A stretch of DNA of 64,000 bases. Origin: Haberlea rhodopensis (Eukaryota; Streptophyta; Magnoliopsida; Lamiales; Gesneriaceae). The notes beneath the pieces are model-generated. The model ran no database searches. It saw only the letters and a list, made by a program, of their open reading frames with translations, and was not told the DNA's origin. The position numbers and the translations under genes are program-made. Numbering within the stretch: the stretch's first letter is position 1; the number at the start of each line of letters is the position of its first letter. Shown in pieces: positions 34,007-46,800 of the stretch. The stretch lies in assembly GCA_907163345.1 (NCBI GenBank), contig CAJQUN010000141.1, forward strand, positions 992,001 through 1,056,000. The letters are read 5' to 3'.

Positions 34007-35309
34007 CTCAATTAATCACATGAAATACAAATGAATAAAGCAACATAGAGGATAGAAATATACCGATATATATGAATACCATCTCCATCTTGATTATATA
34101 TATGTGTTGATATCCAATATCACACATCTTAGATATGCATATAAGTGACAGATGTTATACAAGCAAATATGAATGTGTTCATCATAATTGAAATAGTTAG
34201 CTTAAAAAACAAAACACTTTTATTAAGAGTATAAGACGGTTCAATATATAATATGCTGTAAGCTTATTACAATATCAAATCGATATAACTAGGCACTTTT
34301 ACATTTGTGTACGAATTTATGAATAATTACAATATTGATAAAAACGAGTCTGGTCTTAATTTTCATAATCCCAAGTAAAAAACAAAACCCCTAAATTGAA
34401 TATAATTGGAACTAATATAAATATAAATCAAATTCTAATTGATCACTCAAAAAATTCTGCTTAAATTCATAATATGTAATAAATCCAAAAATTAAATCCA
34501 ATTTTTTTTTTTTTTAGTTTTACTTTCAAACATTTGAAAATACAATAAAATAAACTTACTGCAGCTAGACGACGATGGTGGTCTCAGTAATGAAGTATTG
34601 TTTGCAAAAACATTTATATGTATGGATGAATATAGTTGATAATTGGGAACATGGGCTGATCAATTATGGAACAAAGATAGAAGAAAAGTAGAGCTGGTTG
34701 AGAAAATTGACTTGAGAGAAGTGGGAAAGACGAAGATATGAAGGGAAATTTGAGATATAATCCATACATGTATAGATGTAGATGGTTGATTAGCACCATT
34801 TTTTGCTTTTTAGAGGATGGACTGGTCAATTATGGAATAAAGAGAGAAGATAAGTGAGCAAATGAGTTTGACAGAAGTGAAGAAGAGGATATATAGTGCG
34901 CAATAATTTTTATTTAAAGGGTACATTTCAGTATTATAAGCTAATAGGGACCTGAAACTATATTGAAACTTGGAACGAGAACTCACACCAAATATATTCT
35001 AACATAGGATTGATCCCAACTTGAGTTTGTGTTTGGAGGTTTTAGTACAATTATCTATGTTAGTGTCTATAATATATAATTTCCATAATGTATTACTGTT
35101 GAACTTAGTCGCATATGTGGGTTTTGACAGGTTCAAAATAACATGTTTATATGATAGAATTTGATACATTTAAGTATCATATTTGATATCGTTGGATCTC
35201 TTTGTAAAAGGGACTCGTTCGTGGGCATCCATTTAACACACACCGGAGTGCTTCGTTGGTGTTCTCTTAATACTCACGTTACCACAAGTATAATTTTGTT
35301 CATAATCCA
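34007..35309. other. AT-rich spacer with a diverged direct duplication
   Basis: No gene. Two similar stretches, about 34650-34735 and 34816-34890, both open (G)GGCTGATCAATTATGGAA-like and continue with AAGA(T/G)AGAAGA; they look like an old direct duplication of some 85 bp. The remainder is AT-rich. Confidence 0.35.
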
Positions 35310-36457
35310 GATATCGTAGGAGCTAAAGTCACATAATCCTCATGCCCCCCTCCACGCACTGGCGCTCCGGCCGCGAATTGACGAACTGGGTGCGCGTGCG
35401 CGCAGCATTAAGGCGAATTAAGAATTTCAAGTTCGCGCTTTAAGAATTTCTAGTTCGCGCTTTAAGAATTTCTAATTCGCGCACTAAGATTTATAATTCG
35501 CGCACTAAGAATTCATAATTCGCGCACTAAGATTTACTAAGTCACGCACTAAGTTACTAAGTCTTGTTAATCCTTCTTAATTCTTCGATTTTTTTTTTTT
35601 GTGATTATAAAAAAAAATCTCCGATTTTAGATTTAGATGACTTTTCATGGTTTCTAGGTATTTCGGGTTAAGAAAATTATATTATATGGTAAATAGATAG
35701 ATAATATTCACTATTATGTAATGAATAATCAAAAGACATAATAACATATGAAAGATTAAAACATGTGATAAAATAAAGTATGATAAATCTGTGATTTTGT
35801 AATATTTTTGCGGAGTAAATAATAATAATTTTGATATCTTAGCTTTTTGCATGAAAATTAATAGAATGAACTTTATAAAAAAAAACTTTTAGTTTTATTG
35901 AGTTAATTTAAATGTTTATATTAGTCATTTCATAAGGTAATAATATAAGTCTTCCGAAATAGTGTGAGTCATTTTAATAAATTCATACTATTACAAAACA
36001 CTTTGTACTTAATTTCATTTTCATTTTTCATTTTCTAAAATATAATTTTCGAAGAATCCTTACTAGACGAACAATCAAATACAAGATTCAAATTACGTTG
36101 TATCACTGGCTATAACATTTTGTAAAGCTGCAAATGTTAGATCATTCAATAATATCTAGTTTTAATCTTTTAACGAATTGTAAAGCTGCAAACACCAAAG
36201 TTGTTAAGAACTTCATATTGTAAATTTGTAAATAATATAATAATGATGTAAGTTTATTAAATATGATGTATATTATGTATGTTTAACTTCATTTCATCAG
36301 CGTGTATGTATATATATTTATATTTTTATTAATTTTTAATAGGCGCATTAAGGCGCACCCGCACTCAATTTTTTTGAAAATTGACGCTCTCACGCATCCG
36401 TATCCATATCTGCACCCGCTCGTGCATCGGACTTATGTGATCTAGCGTAGGAGTATC
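35310..36457. mobile_element. Possible DNA transposon remnant with inverted ends (1148 bp)
   Basis: The left end GATATCGTAGGAGCTAAAGT and the reverse complement of the right end, GATACTCCTACGCTAGATCA, align over about 36 bp, both continuing CACATAA(T/G)TCC(..)ATGC. Just inside both ends is a block with GCGCTC / GAGCG sequence. There is no transposase frame. A clear target duplication was not found. The interior holds a short tandem array (35410-35565). Confidence 0.45.
35410..35565 (+). repeat. Short tandem array around AGTTCGCGCTTTAAGAATTTC
   Basis: About seven degenerate units of 20-24 bp centred on TTCGCGC(T/A) and TAAGAATTT lie in a row, becoming AATTCGCGCACTAAGATTTA to the right. CpG-bearing units stand out in otherwise AT-rich DNA. 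Confidence 0.75.
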
Positions 36458-36799
36458 AATCAGAGCTACTAAATAACCGTACTACGCTTCCGCATGATAC
36501 AATTCGGCTTTGTTGTGCATTATGCAAATTCATTTATAATTTCTATTCTCTGTGCTACTCATTTTACAATAAACTTGAGGACAATCCTAGAATTACAAAA
36601 ACTAAATCAACTCAAACTCGATCTGCAAAAAATGACAACAGCTCAAAAAAGCAGACTTGTTGTCATTCGATAATTGGAAAATTATATGAACTTCTTGACA
36701 TTTCAATAAAGCATAAAAGAAACTTGTTAAAAAATAAAAAAATACAACCAATTAAAAACAATCAACGGAGGGCCATGACTTGATATTCTCGATTCCTCT
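36458..36799. other. Spacer between DNA element and TRIM
   Basis: AT-rich, nothing recognised. Confidence 0.35.
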
Positions 36800-37078
36800 T
36801 GTTGAATTGTTGTCTCATCTAAAAGCTCGAGTTTATAGAGATATTGGATAATTATTATTTATTCTTTAACACTCACATTTAATTGTGGGCTGGTTTGTTC
36901 ATCTTTTTTTTTTAGGCTCATCAAGTGGATATTTAATGTGAGTGAAGTTGTTTATGAGTTTTGAACAACATGACTTGGTGATAGCCAGATGCTCTGATAC
37001 TATGTTGAATTGTCATCTTATCTAAAAGCTCGAGCTTATATATAGAGATTTGACAATTTATTATTTATAAGCTGAACA
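36800..37078 (-). mobile_element. TRIM-like miniature LTR retrotransposon (279 bp)
   Basis: Two short direct repeats, 36800-36871 and 37003-37078, start TGTTGAATTG and share TCATCT(A/T)ATCTAAAAGCTCGAG-type sequence (trimmed core ATCTAAAAGCTCGAG); both end in ACA. Just left of the right repeat is GCTCTGATACTA, which on the minus strand reads TAGTATCAGAGC, one base from the tRNA-Met primer-binding site. So the element runs right to left, with LTRs of 72 and 76 bp and about 131 bp between them, the size class of TRIMs. No coding sequence is present. A target duplication was not found. Confidence 0.7.
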
Positions 37079-38180
37079 AATTGATATGAATTCTATGTTG
37101 GATTTGAGGGCTTAGTCTGTCCTACCCTGTACACATATTTTGGAAGCAAAGTCGTGTTGTCTAATGAACTCATATTTTTGTACCATTAACTAACACAATT
37201 CTGGAGTTATAGAGGATAAAACTCGACATATTAAATATATAGTTAATCGATGATTAATCGTATGGTACGAAGGATAAGACTCAACATCATTGTTTCATCC
37301 AATGCTTGATTCGAGACTCGAGTCTACATTAACTAGAGTTAGAAAAAGTTATGTTATCCATATCTTTAAATTTATTATCGTTGCATTATAGATCATCTCA
37401 TCCCCATATAAATAAATAAAATTAGGTTATAATTTGAGGAAATTGCAAAAAATGTATCAATAACAAAACAATAATTTAACTAAGTCATGAAAAAAATCAA
37501 CAGTACATAAAGCTACTTGTTTCAAGAAACACAATTCATATATATCCAATTTTTGAACTTAAGTCTATCAACAACTTTTTTTTAGACTAAAATATCCCTC
37601 ATTTTAAAAATTTATCATTTCCTTATCATCTTCCCTCCCCCGAAAAATTTCAGAAACCCTAACCCCATCCACCCAAAACCTCATCGTCATCAACCTTTGC
37701 ACCACAACAAACCCTAGCCACCAACAAACTCTTTTTCCTCCTCAGCGCCGCCCATTGTTCATCGCGTCTTCACCAGCAGCTGCCTCCTCTCGCCTACTTC
37801 GCAACAACAACGTTTGGTTTGGAAGACGAAATGGCAGTAAACTTGCGTAAGCTTTGGAAGACGAACTGCAACGATTTTCATGGTTGCTTGCAAGCGTCAC
37901 CATCACTGAAGGTGCACACTCCCTGTTCGTGCTCCAAACAGCGCCGTGCAGCCTGTTCATCTTCTCCATGCACAACCATTTGTTCGTGATTCCCCTGTGT
38001 GGTCACGCACCCAGCCGCGAATCTCGATGCGTGCTGATTTGATTCAGTCCGGGCGGTGCACACGGCCATGGGGAACAATTCTTCGCCATGTGCGCTGCCG
38101 CCCAGCGCAAATCAGTGCCCCCGAATGATGAAGACTATTGGTTTTCCAATGGGTTTGTATTAAAGTATAAATTTTAAATT
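37079..38180. other. Spacer with a C-rich, coding-like but unassigned part
   Basis: 37620-38130 is richer in C and G and has overlapping short frames on both strands. None shows a known motif or a splice pattern I can defend. It may be a 5' gene piece captured by a transposon, or a relic. 37079-37620 is AT-rich and featureless. Confidence 0.3.
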
Positions 38181-39050
38181 ATTTCTATGTTTTTCCAGGT
38201 AATTGTGGTGCACGATTTTTTAACCATTGTTGTACGATTTTTTTAAGCTTGTGGTGCACGATTTTTTAACCATGTGATGCATGTGCACGATTTTTTAACC
38301 ATGTGCTGCACGATGTTTTAACCATGTGCGTGCATCAACCTTAAACTGGACATTGATGTACTAAAATTGGACATTGATGAACGATTTTTTGTATATTGGT
38401 GCATGATTTTTGTACATTGGTGTACGATTTTTGGACATTGATGCACGATTTTTTGTAAATTGATGCACGATTTTTTGTAAATTGGTGTACGATTTCTGGA
38501 TGCACTAAAATTGGATATTGGACGCACCAAAATTGGACATTGATGTACTGATACACTAAAATTGGACATTGGATGCACTAAAATTGGACATTGGATGCAA
38601 TAAAATTGGACATCGGTGCACTAAAATTGGACATTGGTTGCACTATTGGATGTTGGTGTAATAAAATTGGACTTGATACACTAAAATTGGACATTAATAC
38701 ACTAAAATTGGGCATTGGTTGCACTACAGATTGGACATTGTATGCACTAAAATTGGATATTGTATGTGGGTGTACTATTTTTTTGGCCTGTGGGTGCATG
38801 AGTTTTTGCCTGTGGGTGTATGATTGTTTGGCCTGTGGGTGCACGACCATTTTCGGCCTGCAAGTGCACGATTTTTTTGACCTTTGGGTGCACGATTTTT
38901 TTTTGGCATTTGGGTGCACGATTTTTAGCCTGTGAGTGCATGATTTTTTTGGTCTGTGTGTTGCATGATTTTTTTGGCATGTGGGTGCACGATTTTGTTT
39001 TTTGCCTGTGGGTGTACGATTTTTTTGGCCTGTAGGTGCACGTGCTACAG
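38181..39050. repeat. Compound minisatellite with three related unit types
   Basis: Three blocks follow each other. Block 1 (38190-38335): units of GTGCACGATTTTTTAACCAT. Block 2 (38340-38765): units of ACTAAAATTGGACATTGATGC. Block 3 (38765-39045): units of TGTGGGTGCACGATTTTTTT and GGCC. The dyad GTGCAC or GATGCAC is kept in all blocks. Frames through it on both strands encode only repeats (for example HRPKKSCTH or LKLDIG) and are not called as genes. Confidence 0.8.
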
Positions 39051-39469
39051 TAACCACACGAGGGTTAGTAATATCATTTCGACAGGGAATGGACCTAAGT
39101 AAATTGATGTTTTTTTGGTAGACTATGTTGAATTATTGTTGACCAAGTGGTACCGACTTGTAAGTGCTCCTTGTAAAATTACGGTAAGTGGGTTTTTGTA
39201 TACTATTGTTCATTACGAATTAAAATTATACGTTTGTGTTAAAATTCAATCAAATGTAAGCTTTGAGATTTCTGAAAATCCGAGACAACAAAAAAAATAA
39301 GTGTTTATGAGCAAAGTGTTATGTGTACAAGGCCACCTCTTGAATCTGTGGAGCAAAGTGACACGTACACGGGAACCACCACTTGAATCCATATTAATAC
39401 CTCCAATTTCTTGATGTTAATGGATCTCTGTTTAAGCTCTGTGTATTTTGAAATATGATACATCTATTC
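39051..39469. other. Spacer right of the minisatellite
   Basis: No recognised feature; AT-rich. Confidence 0.35.
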
Positions 39470-39877
39470 TGTTAGGTTCCGAATATGTGTTATCTGCTCT
39501 ATAATGAAAATATATATGTATATATGTATGTTTCTACGATATTCGACTGGCCTTCGCTTGCTGAGTGTTTCCAAAGCACCTCCCTCTACAAGAGGTTGAA
39601 GATGATGACAGTGTTTGACTGGTGAAATCAAGGCTGCTGTAGCAAAATTTCAGTTCTGTACCTGTCGTGTTTACTTTCTTTAAGCTTCCGATGTGTATTA
39701 GAAGTTTTAGTATTATTTGTATCAGTTCAATTTAAGTCAGTTTAAGTGTAAAAGACATTTCGAATTATTATGATACAAACTGATTTTATGCGTTTTTGTA
39801 CCACGAGGCTTGTTACTTTCGAATTTTTAGTTTAGAAGTAACGTCGGTGTCATCGGCTCCGGTTCTGGAGCGTGACA
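39470..39877 (-). mobile_element. Probable Ty3/gypsy LTR fragment
   Basis: On the minus strand it begins TGTCACGCTCCAGAACCGGA at 39877, a start common in Tekay-type Ty3 LTRs of plants. The sequence down to about 39470 has no coding frame. The other end is not defined and no target duplication is visible, so this is a tentative remnant. Confidence 0.4.
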
Positions 39878-41340
39878 CATGATATTCTAAAGGTTAAAAA
39901 TACAATTACTCAAATTAGTTGAGCTACATCATAAAACATAATAAGATGTTTGTTTTAGGAATGACAAAATCATGGATTGAAAACCACAATTCAATACGAT
40001 GATATAAATCTAAGGGTTTACTTCCGTAGCTTTGAAATTTGATTTCGAAAATAAAATTAAGACTGCCAAAATTTTAGAAATCGGTTGCTTAGTCCAGTGT
40101 TTCGACTAGTGAATGATTCAAAGTATTTCTTACACCATTCGTCAAACAAGCAATTATTTATGAAATTATTTTAATGTGATTAATACAACTTAATTGTGTA
40201 AAAAGCATAATTTAAAAACTTATTTTGTTAAAATGCAATTTAAACTAAACATTTAATTTTCACGAATAAGATTAATTTATCGAATAAATGTAAATTGATT
40301 TAAGGAAAACCAACTTAATTTTTACGGAAAGCAATTTGATTATGTCGGTGACTGTATATGATTTTTTAACACGAGTGGCCCATAATATTTAAAATCATAT
40401 GACAAAAATAAAAAGTAAAAAAAGTAACACAAAGTATATGTTATACATGTCTAATTTAAACAATTACGAATTTCCCCATCTATTTTAAAAAATAATATAT
40501 ATCTCCCATATTATGAATTTTTGTGCCAAATCATAGATGAGTAAACTAAAATTTTTCCTCCTCACTAACAAATTAGGCGAGGTAAATTTATAATACAACA
40601 ATTCTATATGAGGTACATACGTCATTGTTCAGATTAAAGATCAAAATGTAATAAAAATACTTCACATAAAAGACAACTATCATTTTATTTTATACTATAT
40701 TTCTTGGTTCTCAAATTATATAAAAATCATTAATTAATATATATTTATGCATTAGATATATGCACAAAATGAAGTATAACAACTGTAATTATTCCATCTA
40801 TTTTATATATATTTCTTTGTTCTCAAATATATACAGTATATATGTATCAGAAAATATAGCAGAAAATGAAGTATATTATTTAATTCCGATTGATATATGG
40901 CATAAGCCTATGATATTTTATATGTTTGCGTTTGTAAAGTATCGTCTGTCCATTACTATAATACAGCAATACTTTCGAGGGTTTTTTCCTTGTCTGATGA
41001 ACTACAAATATTTCATGGTCAATTTCAACCACTCTCGATTATGTCATATTTCACATTCTATTTATATAAATATATATTAAATTATTTCTATTTATTTATA
41101 AATGAAAAACAAAACAGAATTTTGCAGATATATATTGGTTGTTTAACAACTCGTAGATTAAGCACATCGAAAATCATTGATTCAAAATTCACGAGAAGAT
41201 TTAAGACCAAAAATTTGAAGATTGTATCCACATGTCAACATTTCCAAACAACCTCTCGTAGTCGTAACCAAAATAAACTCATCTCCACCAACATAAAGAA
41301 CACAAGTTAAAAGTACCAAAAACATCTCTCAACTCCATAT
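39878..41340. other. AT-rich intergenic region upstream of the proline-rich gene
   Basis: Strongly AT-rich with no supported gene. Its right end should hold the promoter of the gene at 41456. Confidence 0.45.
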
Positions 41341-41348
41341 CTATATAA
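41341..41348 (+). promoter_or_regulatory. TATA box of the proline-rich protein gene
   Basis: CTATATAAACCCC begins at 41341, 115 bp before the start codon. Context and distance fit a plant core promoter with a leader of roughly 80 nt. Confidence 0.65.
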
Positions 41349-41455
41349 ACCCCAAAATCCCATTTGTTTGCCATCATCTAAACCAAAACTTCTAGCAACA
41401 AATCCCAAGTTCAGTACATTTTCATAATTTATTTCAATCTCGAAACAAATATATC

Positions 41456-41854
41456 ATGGCCAGAACCATTTACACTTGTCTTATGGCTCTCTCAATGATG
41501 ACATTCATCGCAGACAATATCGAGAAATCTGAAGCTTCACGTCATCTGTTGCAATCTGTTCCAGGGTTACCCAGCATTCCATCACCATTGCCATCAATTC
41601 CTAACAACCCAACTATTCCTGCGGCATTTCCAAAACCAACCTTACCACCAATGCCATCAGTTCCTATGAACCCTGCTATTCCCTCAGCATTGCCAAAGCC
41701 AAGTGTGCCACCAATGCCATCAATTCCCACCATTCCAGCTATTCCATCAATCCCTGGTGTACCTAATTTTTTGCCTCCATTGTCTTTTATTCCCACCGGC
41801 TTCCCTATGATCCCTTATATTCCATTCATATCATCTCCACCCCCTTCCAACTAG
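41456..41854 (+). CDS. Secreted proline-rich cell-wall-type protein (132 aa)
   Basis: Intronless. The N-terminus (MARTIYTCLMALSMMTFIAD) is a hydrophobic signal peptide, with likely cleavage around SEA-SRHLLQ near residues 25-30. The mature part is strictly periodic: proline at about every third residue, in repeats of the kind IPSPLPSIP, FPKPTLPPMPSVP and LPKPSVPPMPSIP, the latter two being a direct duplication of about 21 residues. It has almost no charged residues and no cysteine. Small proline-rich secreted proteins of this kind (PELPK-like) are found in plant cell walls. The repeats lack the SPPPP glycosylation blocks of extensins. A TATA box and a normal ATG context support expression. 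The exact family is not certain. Confidence 0.75.
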   Translation: MARTIYTCLMALSMMTFIADNIEKSEASRHLLQSVPGLPSIPSPLPSIPNNPTIPAAFPKPTLPPMPSVPMNPAIPSALPKPSVPPMPSIPTIPAIPSIPGVPNFLPPLSFIPTGFPMIPYIPFISSPPPSN

Positions 41855-43800
41855 AATTTCTATCACATCATTGGGTTTCATTGCTAGAATTTCATTTACT
41901 CTAGCCATGAAGCATGCTACAAAAGGGATCCATGATGAATTTGTGATGTCTATTATTTATCAAATTTCTAGCTTTGGTTTGTAATCAGGAGCATGTCATG
42001 CATTCCTCTTCATATAGGTTTCAAGTCCAGTCCAGTTATCAGTCTGTCTTCCCAAGTCATATCACAGTAGTCTGGGGTTTATGTTCATTTTTGTTTGTGT
42101 ATGTATGCGTTGTTTATTACGATTTTCATAATTTATATATGTTTTGTTATAGTGCCCTGTGACGCACTTCTCCTCTATTATGGCTACTTTAATATTTCCC
42201 ACTGTATGTAGACATGGGACACATTCCAATAGATTCGATGCATGATTAAGATTTTCTAGAGTAACTAACCAAACAACTATACTAATAGACAAAATTTCAT
42301 TATTCCTACACTAGATGCACCAGATGCTCAGGTACATAACAAATACATTAAGAGGGATAATGCTGGTGAAGAGAAAGTGTGCATGCTAAAAAAGGAGATA
42401 AAATTGGTCTGATAAAATTCATTCGAGTTGAGAAGTTAGATTGCGTAGATTTGTTTTCCAGTGTTAACGATTAACCACTACTAGCCATTGAAAACATTCG
42501 TTAAGTGTGCGAAACAAGAAGAGACATTGAAACATGGGCCGTAACATGAGTTAGAATTTGTTGTGCCCCCTCTAGCTTCCTTTTTATTCGAACATTCGGT
42601 AAATATATTTGCTATATTCAGTAACCATAATATTCTTTCACCTAATACAATAGGTCAGATGTAGGTGGATGCATTCAAATGAAGACAATGATATGGGCAT
42701 ATTATGTGCAGTGTAAAGCAAACTGTGATTCACATATTCTCTATCCATTTTTTTAGGATTTGGTCCTTTGGATGCAGCAAATGCAACGTTTAATGACAAG
42801 TAGGTGCCTACCTCGACTCATCTTTCTAATGGTTTTACAAGTCAAATGGAAAGGATTCACAAAACAGCTTGTCACTTAACTGTTGCAATTCACTAAACTG
42901 TTGCAATTCACTTAACTGGCAAACGAGAGATGATGAAGTATTAAGAAATTGGTTTAAAGATGCTCCTCTTAACATATTAATTTGTTGTTTGAACTTTATG
43001 CAGTTTAAACGTTAACCTAATCACATAATCAATCACTTTCTGTCCATTGAATAATAATAACAACGATAACCCAAAATAAGATCAACCTTGGGAAATAATC
43101 CTCAATTGTCGTTAAACTTGGGGTTTGAGTAAAGAATGCAATGTAATGTTTTAAGGGATGAGTAAGTCAGGGTAACTCGAGTTTGGTTATTCTTTTATCT
43201 ACCCAAAAGTAAGAAACTACAAACAAAGAGTAGAGAGGTGAAGACAGGTATTTTAAGAGACAAATCTGGGTTGAAAATAAACAATCTACACAAAGCTTGA
43301 GCTTAGGAAAACTTACAAGAGAGATACTTATCGCTTCACAGCAAAGTATTTCCATGATTCGTAATTCTTTTTATTACTTGCTCAATATCCTATTATCCAA
43401 GGAACTGCACTCTACCCTTCCTGATGCCGAAGAGTTATGATAATCTCACCTATGAACTATAACAGATCAGTCACTGCTACCGTTTACAAATTTTTGATGA
43501 TGCACCATCACTGTAAAGATAATCCATTTGGCAACCAGAAATGTAGTTCGCACATATGTTTCATAGAGTAATTCAGGAATTGGCGCACCTTTCCGCCCTT
43601 TTCCATTCGATCTGCTCTTGTGCTAAACCCTCGTATGAAGATTTTATATCCATAAAAATTATTTAAGGAAGAACACCTGCAAAACATTGTTCAAGTCAGT
43701 CTAGTACATAATATCACAACTGTAGAAGCATAAAGAAAAGGTGCATGTTACTTTAATCCACCAAACGATATAGCAAAGCCTAGTTTTTCAGGGGGTTGAC
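41855..43800. other. Convergent intergenic region
   Basis: Holds the 3' flanks of the proline-rich gene and of LTO1, which converge here. No other gene, RNA or repeat recognised. Confidence 0.45.
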
Positions 43801-46800
43801 CTAGTTTGGTTGGCTTAAATCTTCGAGCTTCATACCAGATAGTTCAGCAAGCTCCGCGAACTCCTTTTCTCCACTCAAAACCTGGAAATAGTGTCTTTTA
43901 GAGAATGAAATCACAAAAGGTGCAGTATACTAAAAAGGCACAGTCTTAAGGCAACCCCAAGATGATAAAGTGAAAAAAATAATAGCTCTTATTGCCAATA
44001 TATAACAGATTAATGGAACCAACAAGCAAGTACTGAAAGCCGTATCAAATGAAGTGGGTGGGTAGGGCAATCATCAGCAGTTATAGATATGTTTTTACGA
44101 ATGTGAAATAGCGCGTGAAAAAATAGAGGAACCATGGTTTCATATTCAATTGAAGAGGTAGCATACCTGATCATTGATTACCCAGGTTGGGAAGCCTTCA
44201 ATTTTAACACTTAAACAGGCCTGATCCATTTTATTTCCTTTCTTTACACCATCAGGAAAGCACTCCACATAGTCCAACAATTTGGCTGCTTCACGCCCAA
44301 ACATCTGCCGGCATAGAAATCAAATACAAGCACAAAGAAAAATAGTTAGTTCAATCTGTAAGATGATAGTTCACCAGCATTCTGCAACATTAACTCAAGA
44401 ATGTTATATCATTAACCTCAAAAATATCATGTTCACTGTTTCTCTAAGAGTATCTGGAATGAAAAATAGAGTACATTCTGCAAGAACTCCACGTCCATCC
44501 CCGTAAAAATATTTATCATAGAAAAATAGTTTTACGCAGGCAGGGTAGACCCATGATTTTTAATTGGAAGGTCAACTTAAAACCTTTATGTTACATGTAA
44601 TACACCAAACAATTTTAAATTATGGGACAAAACTCAATCTATTTGAGAAATTACTCATATAAATTGATCTATTTTCATTTGATAGGGACAAATATGCCAG
44701 CTCACCCTGCTATCTGCTTCTATTTCTTTGCGTTTGTGATAAGGAGCATGCATTATGAGTTTTCTGTTGCAATGTGTGATATTTCTTAGTATATTTCGCA
44801 ACTAATTGGTCACTCTATGATAATGACATCAATTTTCAGGTTAGATAAATCAAAGATTTAGAGACATTGTTTTTTGGGGAAACAATGTACAGCTGAACAT
44901 ATGATTTTTTTTTTGTTTGGACAATACTAGCTCATGTAGTTAAAGCGCAGTGAAGTAGTTCAGTCTTACAACTTCAGGATATCCTTTATTGATCGATTAA
45001 CAAGAACCTAGAGCAACTAAGTACTTTTATTCCTTCAAAAACTCCTAGATAACCTACCAGCACAAAAAGAAACTTTAACTGGCCAAACTTTTATTGTACA
45101 ATTGTTCATGCAGTTGTTTGAATCTGTAACTTACACAAGACTCACTAAAGAAAGAAATGGAAGGGCAAGAAGAGTGAATGGACAGTTTCAAAAATGAAGA
45201 AATTTTGAATTGTGTCCAAGGCGGAAAACAAACTTTAAAACCTCTCTAATGCCTTCTAAGAATCACTCTTAGAAGAACTTGATGGAGCCCTACCTTTTAA
45301 AAATGTAAAGGGCAGGAGAGTGAGTCTTCTAAAGATATATCCAAGTTGAGATGGGTTATATAACTTATATTGTTCTAGTATACTTTAGATTTCTTATATT
45401 CGATTATGATGATGACTTGGAAACCAAAGAAGTTAAAAAAATCCAACTTGCAAATCCTAACCAATTAGTGTTCTGTCAAATCTCAAAATAATTTATGAGC
45501 GAAAATGAAATAGATTATGATTTCTATTGTAAATAACCAAAGTATTTTTCCTGACCAAATTACCACAACTATGATCCTTTTCTTCATTTAATTTTTTAGC
45601 AGACTTTACGCAAACAATACTTCAAAATTAATAGGATATATTGTTGAGTAACCAACCACTAACATCAACAAAAGGGACATTACCTCTTTCTGATCCTGAC
45701 AATGTGAACACCAGAAAGCCCCATATACTTTTGCTCCAATTGAACGTAGATGTCTTGCAAGTGAAAGGGCCAAAGGACTTGACTTTTTTGTGACCTTGGA
45801 TTCGAAATATGGTAGTTCCATATCTGTCAAGCTGTGTTAAATACAAGGTAAAGGAAGATGATACAAAGATCATGTGATATATCATTTTTGCAAAAGGTTA
45901 TATCATTTTGAACAGTTTTTTCATACAAGCCAAAAGGGTCTCTTAAATATTTTAGTCAATGTAATGATTCATAGTCACATTGTCCATCTTTTTGCCAAAG
46001 ACATATCTTCTGTTGGTCACGCTTCCATGGGATTGAACTCGATCTAAAAATATTTTGTACCTGGTATTCACTATTTATAGCAATTTCAAAAACTATTGGT
46101 TATTATGCCTTTTGTTAAGTAATCCCCAATGTCAAAAGGTCTTTTATTCAAGCAGGCACAAATCACAGCATCAAGAATATGCAATCGAGAATATCTGCAT
46201 TTCAATTATTTGCTAGATTTAGAAAGAAAATTCAACTCAGCTACACTCTGAGAAGCTTCATTGAATATTTATCAAACATACCAGCTCTCATCAATCAAAT
46301 TTTCTCTGAAGCATAATTCAAACAATTTTAAAAATTGCAAATAGCTATGGATAGAATGTCGACTGAACTTGGCAAGGCATGTTGATGAGTAGTCCAAATA
46401 GAATAACTCGTTACCTAGATAGGAGCATCAAATGCTATCACAAATTACATATCAATTTATCAAATAAAAGTATTTACTCGCGGTTATTCCATATCACTGA
46501 CATACTGTGTTACCTTGAAGAGACAGGTTGGACAGTATTATATGATGCAGTCAAGGCAATAACCACCAAAACAGCTATGGATAGAAGCCAACCCAACTTT
46601 TTTGGAATATCCTGTGCCCCAAAATTCTGCAAATTAAACAAAAGCTTTACTGTCATTGCTACATCATTAAGTACCTATAACTACAAGGCTGATCTTTTAT
46701 CTACGGAAAAACCTTTAGGGTGATGAAGAACAAGCTGAAGGATAGTATCGCTGATGTCAAACAATATAAACAGAATTCTCCAGTAAATTTAGTGCTAAGA

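Noticed and set aside
36297..36460. GC-rich stretch considered as a tRNA or small RNA gene
   Set aside because: No cloverleaf or A/B box could be drawn; it is better explained as the inverted end of the element starting at 35310.
38318..39057. Lysine/cysteine-rich frames over the minisatellite
   Set aside because: Both strands are open with repeated peptide, an artefact of the repeat unit lengths.
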